Source: Myxococcales bacterium (GTDB lineage Bacteria > Myxococcota_A > Polyangia > Polyangiales > SLQV01). From it: DNA of 47,580 bases. Positions within the stretch are counted from its first letter, which is position 1, and each line of letters opens with the position of its first letter. A program made the position numbers and the translations under genes. The stretch is from positions 1 to 47,580 of the forward strand of contig SLQV01000194.1 in assembly GCA_007131285.1 (NCBI GenBank). Direction: 5' to 3'. The notes below the pieces were generated by a model. It did no database searches, had not been told where the DNA came from, and was given only the letters and a program-made list of their open reading frames with translations. This document shows positions 34,961 through 44,038 of this stretch, piece by piece.

Positions 34961-37429
34961 ATGCGTAGGCCCCAAGACGTTCAGCGGGCACGTGGACTGA
35001 AGGATGCCTTGTTGGCGGCCTGCCTGCTCAGTGTCGCCGCGCTCGGATTCGGCTGCGATCGCAAGAAGACGGTAGATGTTCTCGACTTGGACGATACTCC
35101 TGCGAGCGAAGACGACAGCGCCCGTACGATCACGCCGCGTTCCGTCGATACACGGCCGGCGCCACAGCTTGACCAACCGGTTCCCGTATGGATCGAGGGA
35201 GAGACTCGTGATCCCGTCGAGGCTGCGGAGGCTGATGCCTCTGGATATTTGTTGATCGACTTGGGTGAGCACTGGACGCCGTATCTCTTTACGGAGCGAG
35301 GGGGACCAGATGAAGAGCCCGTGCCTAACGCCTACCGCGAAACTTACCTCGCATTGGCCCGCGGTGAGTTTCCCGATGATCATCATGGCGAGCGCGCGCG
35401 CGAGGACCGCTTTCTTGAACTCTACGGGATTCCTCCAACGTTAGGTGCGCTCAAGCAACGCTTCGACAAGGTTTCAGGGCTCAAGTGCTTTGACAAACTC
35501 GACCTTGAGCCGCTCAAGGCTTTTGAAGGTTTTTTGGTCTACACCGACAATCGCAAGGCGCATCGCCAAGCTGATATTTTTCGCATCGCCAAACATAACG
35601 TAGAGCGCTTGCTCAAGCAGTACAAGGTCGCGGTGCCCAGCGAGCTACCTGAGGCAAAGCTCTCAGTGCGTGATAAACGCTGGGTTCAAGATTACGAACG
35701 GAATGCAGTCGAAGCTCAAGCTATTTTTGCGGCTCAGGAGCGGCTCATCTGTGAGGGCTACCTAAGTCGGAAGTCGCGCTACAAGCCCTACGCCTTCGAT
35801 TGGGAGACCCACGAGGGCCTTGCGCTCTTTGAGAAGCGTCACCGTGTATACGGCTGGGGCTTTCTCGGTCGGGATACGCTAACCCATCTTAAAGAGCATC
35901 CGCTTGAGCTCGAGCGCCAAGCACTGGTGCGCATGCTTACCGAGCGCGCGATGCACGCGGCGGGCGTGATCGAGGACGGCAGCACGTCCTTCGTTAAAGA
36001 GAACGAGCCGCGCACCTTTGAGGGTGCTGACGGGCGGGAGCATCGTATTCCCAACCTGGAAGCAGAAATTGAGGCGCGCATCGTCAATGCTTTCGGTCTG
36101 CAGACGGTCGAGTCAACCCGCGCCTTCTACGAAAAATTCGGTGACATTCATGACGAAATGCTCGTGGCGGTTCCCGCCCCGAAGCTGCCCGAGTATTACG
36201 CCGGAGATATGGAGATCACCGTTGAGATCCATCGCGGTGACGTGTGGTACGAGTTTCCCTACGATGAGCAGGGTCGCGAGCGCTCGCAGCCCGTCGAGCG
36301 CCGCCCTCGGTTGGTGGTGTTCGTGAACTATCGGGACCAAAAAATTCCACTGGCGAGGTATGGCACGACAATCGGTGGTTGGCGTACCGAAAGTGTCGAG
36401 GGCACCGTGATGTGGAAATACAAGGATTCGCCTGTAGGCCCGCGCATCTGGACCCAAATCGTTGCATCACCGGTGTGGTTGCCGCCTGCAGGTACACCGG
36501 CAAAAGATATGATCAAGCGTCGCTGGGGAACGCACCCGGGCAAGGAGCAATACTACGTTAACTACCACGAAACTGGCCCAAGTTATGCCTCTGCCTATGG
36601 CCTTGTAGCCGCCTACCATCAAAAATACCATGAACGCACCGATGGTTCCCTCAGGTTGTTGGGTGACGAAGGTATTCGCACGCATGGCTCCGTTGACTAC
36701 ATGAGCATTATGCGCAGGCATTCCCATGGCTGCCATCGCCTACATAACCACATCGCGGTGCGCTTGATGTCCTTTGTGCTGGCACATCGGCCACATCGGC
36801 GAGCGGGGCAGCAGTCCATTGCCTACCGGCGGGACTTGCCCTTTAAGGAGTTCAACTATGTTCTTGAACTGAAGCGGGGTGGTTACGTCTTTGAGCTCGA
36901 GCGGCCGCTGCCCATCAATGTGACCGAAGGCCGAATTCGTGGGCGTGTCGACAAGCCTATCGTTGCGGCGATTCCACGTTATCGTGAGGACTTGGGCGGT
37001 TATGTTTCGCCGGACGGGCGTTACGTCAAGGTGTTCCCTAACGGACGCACCGAGGAAATTCCACCGCCCTCAACGCTTGAGGCACTACCTCCAGAGGTGA
37101 TTGCTGCGCGTGACAAGGCCGAAGCGAAGCGCCTTGCCGCCCTTGAAGCAGGAGAAGAAGTGTCTAGCCGGCCACCTCCGATCCCCTTCGGTTTTCAAGG
37201 ACCGAGTGCGCCAAAGTCCTTGGGGGCGACGCCGCTGGGAACGGACTCGAACGCGGCTACCAATACGGGCGTTTCTGCGTCGACGCCCCAGTCGCCCGCT
37301 GGTCGACCTGTGGACGGGGCCGCTCCGTCGGGTCCGGCCGCGGTTTCAGGAAGCTCCAGGGGTGTTGCGGGGGGCGGGGCAGACGCAGTACCCGCTGCGC
37401 CTGCCCCGAAGGAGCCGTCCCATAACTAG
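34961..37429 (+). CDS. Large L,D-transpeptidase (YkuD) lipoprotein
   Basis: ATG 34961, with GAGGA seven bases upstream, gives a leader ending in FGC (LLAACLLSVAALGFGC, residue 30), so lipidation is likely; the track start at 34856 buries it. The protein has 822 residues. A long N-terminal region (about 60-440) with helices and no recognised fold precedes a YkuD domain: RLVVFVNYRDQKIPLARYGTTIGGW, then THGSVDYMSIMRRHSHGCHRL with catalytic Cys591 and the two His. The C-terminal 120 residues are Pro/Ala/Ser-rich and probably disordered. Such enzymes make 3-3 cross-links or attach proteins to peptidoglycan. It is far larger than typical YkuD proteins. Confidence 0.85.
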   Translation: MRRPQDVQRARGLKDALLAACLLSVAALGFGCDRKKTVDVLDLDDTPASEDDSARTITPRSVDTRPAPQLDQPVPVWIEGETRDPVEAAEADASGYLLIDLGEHWTPYLFTERGGPDEEPVPNAYRETYLALARGEFPDDHHGERAREDRFLELYGIPPTLGALKQRFDKVSGLKCFDKLDLEPLKAFEGFLVYTDNRKAHRQADIFRIAKHNVERLLKQYKVAVPSELPEAKLSVRDKRWVQDYERNAVEAQAIFAAQERLICEGYLSRKSRYKPYAFDWETHEGLALFEKRHRVYGWGFLGRDTLTHLKEHPLELERQALVRMLTERAMHAAGVIEDGSTSFVKENEPRTFEGADGREHRIPNLEAEIEARIVNAFGLQTVESTRAFYEKFGDIHDEMLVAVPAPKLPEYYAGDMEITVEIHRGDVWYEFPYDEQGRERSQPVERRPRLVVFVNYRDQKIPLARYGTTIGGWRTESVEGTVMWKYKDSPVGPRIWTQIVASPVWLPPAGTPAKDMIKRRWGTHPGKEQYYVNYHETGPSYASAYGLVAAYHQKYHERTDGSLRLLGDEGIRTHGSVDYMSIMRRHSHGCHRLHNHIAVRLMSFVLAHRPHRRAGQQSIAYRRDLPFKEFNYVLELKRGGYVFELERPLPINVTEGRIRGRVDKPIVAAIPRYREDLGGYVSPDGRYVKVFPNGRTEEIPPPSTLEALPPEVIAARDKAEAKRLAALEAGEEVSSRPPPIPFGFQGPSAPKSLGATPLGTDSNAATNTGVSASTPQSPAGRPVDGAAPSGPAAVSGSSRGVAGGGADAVPAAPAPKEPSHN

Positions 37430-37703
37430 TACACGGTTGTCTTGGCGGAGCAAAGTCAAGCGCTCGGCGGCGTGCGGGTGGCGCATGCGTATCGCTGGGG
37501 GCACGGGGGCTCTGCAACGCCAGCATCAAGTCTCTCTACCTCGACGGCGGGGGTGCATGGCGCTACAATCCCGGCCATCCGCGCAGAAACGTGGCATTGC
37601 CCGTTGCGCGCTTAGCGTGGTGGCGTGGAGTGCAGCGCAGGGCGCGTGCTCACTGTAGGTGCTGCCTAGCGGTGAGATGAACAGAGGGCGTAAGCGAGAG
37701 GTT

Positions 37704-38018
37704 ATGAAGATCCAGATTAATACAGATAACCATATCGAAGGAACGCAGGCGCTGACCGAGCAGGTGGAAGCGACGGTGCGTTCGGCTCTCACGCGATTTG
37801 CCGACAGCATCAGCCGGATAGAGGTGCATCTCAGCGATGAGAATGGACCCAAGGCGAGCGACGACGATAAGCGCTGTCTGATAGAGGCGCGTCTTGCGGG
37901 GCGCCAGCCCATCGCCGTGAGTCACCAAGGCGGGACGGTTCTGGAGGCGGTTGGTGGTGCGGCGGACAAACTCGAGCGAGCGCTTGAAACGGTCCAAGGC
38001 AAACAGCGCACTTTCTAG
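37704..38018 (+). CDS. HPF/RaiA-type ribosome-associated protein
   Basis: A 104-residue protein starting at ATG 37704, with GAGAGG just upstream, rather than the track start at 37659. It matches the short hibernation-promoting-factor family: MKIQINTDNHIEG, IEVHLSDENG, then DDDKRCLIEARLAGRQPIAVSHQGGTVLEAVGGAADKLERALE. These bind the ribosomal decoding/anticodon area to silence or stabilise ribosomes in slow growth. It lacks the C-terminal dimerisation domain of long HPF. The gene lies between the transpeptidase and radical SAM genes, without a clear operon partner. Confidence 0.85.
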   Translation: MKIQINTDNHIEGTQALTEQVEATVRSALTRFADSISRIEVHLSDENGPKASDDDKRCLIEARLAGRQPIAVSHQGGTVLEAVGGAADKLERALETVQGKQRTF

Positions 38019-38075
38019 CGGAGTCTCGCGCGGCCAAGAGCGAAATAGGTTTGAGATACGAGACTAGGCTCCTTC

Positions 38076-39074
38076 ATGCTTAAGCACACTCATCCTTTAC
38101 GGGTTGCGCGCCGCGCCGTTGCCGCTCTTGCTCGCCCGAGCACTCCTCTGTTGGCACAACTCGTGGTGACAAGGCGCTGTAACCTCGCCTGCGGTTACTG
38201 CAACGAGTACGATCACGTATCGGATCCGGTCCCCCTTGACGAGCTTCTGGCGCGGGTCGATCACCTTGCTGACCTGGGCACAGTGGTGCTTACGTTGACC
38301 GGAGGCGAGCCGCTATTGCACCCGCAGCTCGATGAAATCATCAAACGCGTCGTCGCTCGTGGCATGGTGTGTACTTCCATTACCAACGGTTATCCGCTTA
38401 CTCGTACTTGGATAGAGCGTCTGAATGCGTCGGGATTAACACTGCTTCAGATCTCGATTGACAACGTCGAGCCCAACGAGCTCTCCCAGAAATCTCTGCG
38501 CAAGGTCCGCAGAAAACTCGAACTGCTTAAAGAAAACGCTACCTTTTCAGTGAACGTTAATGCGGTGCTGGGCTCGGGCGATCCGGAACAGACAGAGCGG
38601 GTTGTTGCCGAGATCAAGGCGCTTGGCTTTTACATGACGGTGGGCGTGATGCACGATCACACCGGTCAGCTTGACTCCGGGCTTGTCGAAGACCAGCTCA
38701 GTGCGCTCTACGCGCGTTTGCGGCGCGGTAGCCGCAAAAGCATCTTCCACGGCTTGGGTGAAGGGTGGGAGGAAGCGATGATTCGGCAGGGCGCGTCAGA
38801 TTGGCGCTGTCGTGCTGGAGCCCGTTACTTATATATCGATGAGGCGGGCATCGTATCTTACTGTAGCCAACGGCGAAATGAGCCGGGCATCCCGGTTCTT
38901 GCCTACGGGCGAGAGCAGCTGCGTTTGGCCTTTAATACGCCGAAAGGCTGTGAAGCTCAGTGTACCATTGCCTGTGTGCGGCGCGCGTCGGCATTCGATT
39001 CATGGCGGACACAGCGACTTCAGCCAGATCCACCGCGCATTGCGCCTTCGCGCCATCTGCCTATTGTCGCTTAG
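38076..39074 (+). CDS. Radical SAM protein with SPASM-like C-terminus
   Basis: A 332-residue radical S-adenosylmethionine enzyme. The CX3CX2C cluster motif is CNLACGYC (Cys35, Cys39, Cys42), followed by LTLTGGEPLLHPQLDEI (SAM-binding GGE) and LLQISIDNVEP. The C-terminal part holds further cysteines (WRCRAGARYLYIDEAGIVSYCSQRR and KGCEAQCTIACVRR) in a SPASM-like arrangement that may bind auxiliary Fe-S clusters. The substrate is unknown: no precursor peptide gene or cofactor-biosynthesis cluster is visible. Its stop is 16 bases from the stop of the convergent GT4 gene. Confidence 0.85.
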   Translation: MLKHTHPLRVARRAVAALARPSTPLLAQLVVTRRCNLACGYCNEYDHVSDPVPLDELLARVDHLADLGTVVLTLTGGEPLLHPQLDEIIKRVVARGMVCTSITNGYPLTRTWIERLNASGLTLLQISIDNVEPNELSQKSLRKVRRKLELLKENATFSVNVNAVLGSGDPEQTERVVAEIKALGFYMTVGVMHDHTGQLDSGLVEDQLSALYARLRRGSRKSIFHGLGEGWEEAMIRQGASDWRCRAGARYLYIDEAGIVSYCSQRRNEPGIPVLAYGREQLRLAFNTPKGCEAQCTIACVRRASAFDSWRTQRLQPDPPRIAPSRHLPIVA

Positions 39075-39090
39075 TCATGTGGTGGCGAAA

Positions 39091-40335
39091 CTACATGATT
39101 GCGTGACGTTGAGAGTCACCTGACGTAGCAGCCGCCGCCGCATCTGGACGCGCTGCTGCACAGCGTAGGGCGGAGCTCAAGCTGCGGGACAGCGTCTCGG
39201 CATCAAAGCAGAGCCGCGCATGACCGGCGGCGCTTTCGGCACATTGCGTCCGCAGCTCGTCGTTCGTTAGAAGTTCGGTCAGCTTGCTGGCGAGGTCGTC
39301 GATATCGAGCGGACGAGCCCAGAGTCCATCCTTCCGGTCACGCACCACTTCTGTTGCGCCGCCATGCGCGTAGATGAGAGGTGGCACTCCGAGAGCCATG
39401 GCTTCAATCAGAACGCGTCCGAAGGGTTCCGGTGCGGTCGATGGCAGCGTCAATACATCGAAGTCCACAAGATAGGGTCGTACGTCGTCCCGAAAGCCAA
39501 GCAAGTGAATGCGGTCGCTAAGGCCGATGGCTGCGGCGCGCTCAGTGTAGCGTGCTCTCAAGTCAAGGCGCCGTCCGGAGTCATTATCGCCAACAATGGC
39601 GAGCACCGCTTGGGGTATGTCTGCCGCTACGCGCGCAAACGCCTCAATGAGATGATCTACGCCTTTCCAATGGGCAAGCCGGCCAAGATAGCCAACGACT
39701 AGCGCGTCCGTCTTGAGTCCGAGTTCGCTGCGGAGTCTGCCTTGCACTGTCTTGCTATCGAACCGCTTCAGATCGACGAAGTTGGGGATCACCGTCACTT
39801 TTTCGGGCGTCGCTTCGCGAAAGCAGGCCGCGGTAGCCTCCGAGTTTGCGATGATGGCCTTGACGTGACGGCGTCTGCCCAGGTTCTGAAAGAAATACTT
39901 CTCCGTCCACCGCTGACTGTGAATGTTTCTGGCATGCAGCACAACCGGAACGTTCGCGCGCGCGCCGACCCAGGCGGCTACTGGCTTGGCCAACATGTGG
40001 TTGGCGTAAACCAGGTCCGCATCGATCGCTTGCGCAATCGCGCGAATCCTACGAGACGCGCTCGCCAGATTGGCGAGCCCGAAGACAAGGTTGAGTCCCG
40101 GTAAAGCGCGCGCCCAGTGCTGGACCGGCCGCAGGGGGCGCTCGAGCAACTCGGGAACGATGTGAATAGTGACGTTTGCCGGTATCTTGGGGCCGATCAC
40201 ACCCGGTTGCGGCAGCACTACGTGAAAGTCCAAATCATGCGCTGCATGTTCGAGGTAGAGCGTGAGGCCTCGCCCAGGTCCGCCCCCACTCACGCAGGAG
40301 TTAATCACGAGGATGCGGAGCTTGCGTTGTGCCAT
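39091..40335 (-). CDS. Family 4 glycosyltransferase
   Basis: A GT-B, retaining glycosyltransferase of 414 residues acting in the cytoplasm on nucleotide-sugar donors. The N-terminal half opens with ILVINSCVSGGGPGRGLTLYLEH and the C-terminal half carries VVGYLGRLAHWKGVDHLIEAF, LGFRDDVRPYLVDFDVLTLPS and the donor-binding E-x7-E motif EPFGRVLIEAMALGVP. The final 25 residues are Ala-rich. Donor and acceptor are unknown; relatives build lipopolysaccharide or capsule. It converges on the radical SAM gene and is followed upstream by glpD on the same strand (71 bases between GlpD stop and this start). Confidence 0.92.
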   Translation of the reverse strand: MAQRKLRILVINSCVSGGGPGRGLTLYLEHAAHDLDFHVVLPQPGVIGPKIPANVTIHIVPELLERPLRPVQHWARALPGLNLVFGLANLASASRRIRAIAQAIDADLVYANHMLAKPVAAWVGARANVPVVLHARNIHSQRWTEKYFFQNLGRRRHVKAIIANSEATAACFREATPEKVTVIPNFVDLKRFDSKTVQGRLRSELGLKTDALVVGYLGRLAHWKGVDHLIEAFARVAADIPQAVLAIVGDNDSGRRLDLRARYTERAAAIGLSDRIHLLGFRDDVRPYLVDFDVLTLPSTAPEPFGRVLIEAMALGVPPLIYAHGGATEVVRDRKDGLWARPLDIDDLASKLTELLTNDELRTQCAESAAGHARLCFDAETLSRSLSSALRCAAARPDAAAAATSGDSQRHAIM

Positions 40336-40406
40336 CGACGCGAGCCTAGTGCAGCTACTGCTTCGGTCCAGACCCGATGCGCCTAAGCCCGCTCAGGGCA
40401 AAAAAC

Positions 40407-42080
40407 CTACGCAGCGGGGACCGCGCCGACGCGCTCGGCAGGAGCTTGCGCGGTGGGTGTCGGGCAATGAGCGGAACCGAAGTAGCGCTGCCATTCCCGT
40501 TCCGCATTGGTTCCGAAGAAGATCCTGCAGGCTTCGCGGAGTCCGTCTGCTTCGCGAAGCTGCGATTCCCTCAAAACAAGCGCTACTTTAGAGCGCCTGC
40601 GCAGAAAATCTTCAAGGGTGACGACCATCTCCCGCGCAGCCGTCTCTTCTATTTCGACGCGTAGATATTCTGCATGTTCGATCAACAGGTCTGCTTGGCG
40701 AGGATCTTGACGAATATGTTCGAGCAGTGCGAGCGAATGCGTGCCGTAGCGGCGCCAGAGGCGCGTCGAGATGGGCTCGGAAGCCTCGGCGCTCGTGAGT
40801 TCGTCGAGGCGCATGGCCCGTGCCTGCTGAAAGTAGGATTCACGCACGCTCTCGCTTGGCTCGCCGTACCAGACACGCGCCGGCTCGGGAAGATGCACGC
40901 CCATGCGCGCAATTGCGCGGGCAACTTCATCGCCCACATTAAGACAGTCAGTCAGTTTTCCACCAAAAATCGAGATGATATTCCGACTGATGTCAGCCTC
41001 AACGGCGTGCTTGCGCGAGAGCTTGACCCAGTCGACCTTGCCGGGGGTTTTGCCGCTCACCACGAGGGGTCTGACCCCGCAACGTTCCGCGATAACGTCT
41101 TCGGGTGTGATCGGCCGAGTTAAATTGAGACGTTTATTGATGTTATCGAGTACGAACGCGCGGTCTTCCTCGGTGACATGTGTGTCAGGTGACTCCACTT
41201 TTGTATCCGTGGTCCCGATGCAGGTCTTCGGTCCCATAGGAATAACGAAGAACAAGCGCCCATCATCCGCGAAGAATGTTAAAACCCGCTTGTTGGGTGT
41301 CACCCGGTCGACGATCAGATGGATCCCCTTTGAGAAGACATGCCGGTGACGTGTGTGGATATCTGCCCGTTCATTGAATAGGTCAGCATAGGGGCCGCAC
41401 GCATTGACCAGCGTGCGTGCGCGAATCTCGAATTCGGATGCGGTCTCGTCGTTCACGTCACGGACGGTTACCACCCAATCGTTGCCCTCACGTCGCGCCG
41501 CAATCGCGTCGATGTAGTTCGCGGCAATGCAGCCCTGATCAATGGCTGATCGGACGAAGTTAAAGACAAATCGCGCGTCGTTATCGTGGAGGTAGGCGTC
41601 GGAGTATTCGAACCCGCCGACAACACCGTCGAGTTTAACTACGGGCTCGTCCGCAGCGATCTTACGTCGACTTAGGAGGCGCGGTAGCCGCGTGAAGCCG
41701 CCGCCTATCACCCAATAAAACAGGGCGCCGAGGTATAGAAACCAGGTAGGGAAGCGAAATCCGCGCGCGATGCTCGCGAAGAAGCGAATCTCCTGCACGG
41801 TTGAGGGGTACGCGCGCATGAGCTTGTTGCGCGAGCGACATAGCTTGTGCACCAGCCCAAATTCCATCGTTTCCAAATACTTGATGCCGCCCCACGCCAA
41901 GTTAGAAGAGCTCTGACTCGTTTCAGACGCAAAGTCTTTGCGATCGATGAGCCCGACCCGGGCACCCTTGCCCGCTAGCGCTGCTGCCGAGACCGCCCCA
42001 TTAATGCCGCCTCCGACAACGAGGACATCGAAGCGCTCTCGCTGAAGCTTGTCGAGATTTGTCGTTCTAAGGCGTGACAT
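40407..42080 (-). CDS. glpD: FAD-dependent glycerol-3-phosphate dehydrogenase
   Basis: Oxidises glycerol-3-phosphate to dihydroxyacetone phosphate, passing electrons to the quinone pool from the inner face of the membrane; 557 residues. ATG 42080 gives the expected start (MSRLRTTNLDKLQ); the track start at 42164 adds a Pro/Arg-rich extension. The FAD motif VLVVGGGINGAVSAAALAGKGARVGLIDRKDFASETSQ, the SNLAWGGIKYLE substrate loop, IGTTDTKVESPDTHVTEED and the C-terminal domain (EHAEYLRVEIEETAAREMVVTLEDFLRRR) are present. The end is Pro/Ala-rich. No glpF/glpK or repressor is nearby. Confidence 0.95.
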   Translation of the reverse strand: MSRLRTTNLDKLQRERFDVLVVGGGINGAVSAAALAGKGARVGLIDRKDFASETSQSSSNLAWGGIKYLETMEFGLVHKLCRSRNKLMRAYPSTVQEIRFFASIARGFRFPTWFLYLGALFYWVIGGGFTRLPRLLSRRKIAADEPVVKLDGVVGGFEYSDAYLHDNDARFVFNFVRSAIDQGCIAANYIDAIAARREGNDWVVTVRDVNDETASEFEIRARTLVNACGPYADLFNERADIHTRHRHVFSKGIHLIVDRVTPNKRVLTFFADDGRLFFVIPMGPKTCIGTTDTKVESPDTHVTEEDRAFVLDNINKRLNLTRPITPEDVIAERCGVRPLVVSGKTPGKVDWVKLSRKHAVEADISRNIISIFGGKLTDCLNVGDEVARAIARMGVHLPEPARVWYGEPSESVRESYFQQARAMRLDELTSAEASEPISTRLWRRYGTHSLALLEHIRQDPRQADLLIEHAEYLRVEIEETAAREMVVTLEDFLRRRSKVALVLRESQLREADGLREACRIFFGTNAEREWQRYFGSAHCPTPTAQAPAERVGAVPAA

Positions 42081-42678
42081 GCGGCGTAACCTCTTAGTGT
42101 CGTCTCGGGTCAGGGGGGGACGCGGTGAGCGCCCGGTGCAAGCACCGCCCCTACGGTACGGCAAGCGCCAAGGATAGCGCTCCCAGGAAGGGGTCAGATC
42201 GAGGCGTGCGGAGCGGGAGCGCTCCGGGTCTCAAGCCATGCCCGACTTCAACCAGTCTTGCAATCGGTGTAGCCGCTTACATGTCTGGTAACGGGCCTAG
42301 GTAGCCTCGCTCGTTGCGTGTCAGTGGTACAAGCGAGCTGTGGCTGTGCAAGCGTGACCCGACGCTTTAGTCGGGTCTGGGTCCGAAAAGTCACGAGTCA
42401 AGTGGCAGTGTAGAGGGTACGGTATCGTTGGCCTTGTGTGTTTGCCCTGATGCATGGGTCCAGGCGCTAGCTTTGGCTCGAAGAAGCTCGTGGGGCCATG
42501 TCGGCTGGTTCACTACTTGCAAGCTACTCAGGCGTGTTTCGGCGAGAGAAGCGGCTTGGCGCTAAATTGACTCGGGTGAGTCGTCTCCTGCTCGATTTTA
42601 AGGATCAGCAGCGAATGAAGCCATGTGTGTCGCTGAGCTAACGCTTGCTCGTTACTTCTTGAGGGTGCTTGGAATAGT
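42081..42678. other. 598-base divergent intergenic region
   Basis: Between divergent glpD and the vWA gene; it should contain promoters for both. Two hairpins: AGCGCTCCC (42176-42184) with GGGAGCGCT (42215-42223), and the compact GACCCGAC-GCTTTA-GTCGGGTC (42356-42377). Neither has a following T-tract. They might be operators or structured leader elements. Confidence 0.4.
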
Positions 42679-43851
42679 ATGTTGATCTTGCGGCGCTTTC
42701 TCATGTCCGTCGGCTTCCTTAACCGGCGCAGGTGCGGCGACGTGCGCGCATGGCGATGGCTCGTGATGGGGCTGGGGCTCATCGCTTGCGGCTGCACTGC
42801 GGATAGCGTTCGAGCCAGTCGCTGCACGACTGGGATCGACTGTCCCCAGAGCGGGGGGGGGCCATCAGGTGCCTCCGCGGCGGAGACCCTAGCCGGCTGC
42901 AATGATCCCTGCGAGTGCTCTAAGGCGCTCGCGCCGCAGGGCACCAAAGCTCGTGGTGCTGCGTTGCTTTTCGTTGTCGATCAGTCAGGGTCGATGACCT
43001 GGCCTTTTTCCGGCGGTGGCCGTGATGTCAATCGGTGGGAGGCGCTTACGGCTTCGATGACACAGGCTGTCTCTGATTTGCGAGGCAGTGATGTGCACTT
43101 TGGAATGCTAGCCTTTCCTGCTAGCGGCGCGGGGCAGGGTGGCGGAGGCTTGGTGATCAACCTGCCGTGGTTGCCACCGATCAGCCTTGGGTCTCAGTTA
43201 AGCTGCGGCGTCCCGGATCGTCCTCAGGTGCCTTTGGCGTCCACGCCCGACGCGATGCTAGCGCTTTTGCGTGCAGCCATGCCGGACGGCGCCACACCGA
43301 TGGGGGCCGCGCTAGCAAGCGCCCGCGCTTACCTTGAGCGTGCCCCTCTAGATGGCCGCCGTCCTGTGGTTGTGCTCGTCACCGACGGCGAGCCTAATTG
43401 CGACGACACAGAGGACTCAGTGAATCAGGAGATCCTAGCGCTGCGCAATGCCGGTGTGGTCACCGCCGTCTTGGGACTCGAAGTTCCTGAAAGCGTTAAC
43501 CTGGCACGACTGGCGGACTCCGGCGGTCTCGCGCCCGACAACCGTTTTGGCTACCATCGCGCGGAGTCACCGCGTGAGTTGACGCAGGCGCTCTCCAGCA
43601 TCACGACCTCCGCGGTTCGGTGCGATTTTGAGGTCAACGCAGAGCTGCCAACCTGGCAGGTGGTGCGTCTCCTGCTCGACGGACGCAATCTCCCAGATGA
43701 TCAATGGACAAGCGAGCAGGCGCACGATGGGAAACACAGCGTGACGCTCTCACCAAGCTTATGCGATGCGTTAAGCCGTAGTGGCGACCTCGGCCGTCTC
43801 CAGGTGCGCCTGGGCGACCCTCAGTGCACCCGTTTGCCGCAACTCATTTGA
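42679..43851 (+). CDS. von Willebrand factor A domain lipoprotein
   Basis: A 390-residue exported protein. The leader (WRWLVMGLGLIACGC, lipobox IACGC) suggests outer-membrane lipidation near residue 39; ATG 42706 is an alternative start. A Cys-rich, Ser/Gly linker precedes a vWA domain (about 95-310) with the metal-ion-dependent adhesion site: DQSGSM (DxSxS), the Thr in GATPMG, and TDGEPN. A short C-terminal domain with two Cys follows (VRCDFEV...CTRLPQ). This layout is common in Myxococcota surface proteins; the ligand is unknown. A run of nine G at 42863-42871 codes for part of the linker. Confidence 0.85.
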   Translation: MLILRRFLMSVGFLNRRRCGDVRAWRWLVMGLGLIACGCTADSVRASRCTTGIDCPQSGGGPSGASAAETLAGCNDPCECSKALAPQGTKARGAALLFVVDQSGSMTWPFSGGGRDVNRWEALTASMTQAVSDLRGSDVHFGMLAFPASGAGQGGGGLVINLPWLPPISLGSQLSCGVPDRPQVPLASTPDAMLALLRAAMPDGATPMGAALASARAYLERAPLDGRRPVVVLVTDGEPNCDDTEDSVNQEILALRNAGVVTAVLGLEVPESVNLARLADSGGLAPDNRFGYHRAESPRELTQALSSITTSAVRCDFEVNAELPTWQVVRLLLDGRNLPDDQWTSEQAHDGKHSVTLSPSLCDALSRSGDLGRLQVRLGDPQCTRLPQLI

Positions 43852-44038
43852 GGCCGTTGCGCCAAGCGTGTCCTGCGCAACCGCAGTGCTAGTCATTGTG
43901 GAGCGGCCGCCCGCGTGCCTGGCCAGGCACGCGCTTCGACTCTGGATGGGAGCCACGGTGCGTGTACGTCCGGCGGTTCGAAGCACATCCGGCGCGAGGC
44001 CCGGCTTCGGCGGGTGCGCGCTAGACCGGTCACAGATG

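Noticed and set aside
42528-42947. 139-residue minus-strand ORF upstream of the vWA gene
   Set aside because: Overlaps the start of the vWA lipoprotein gene on the other strand and shows no recognisable features.
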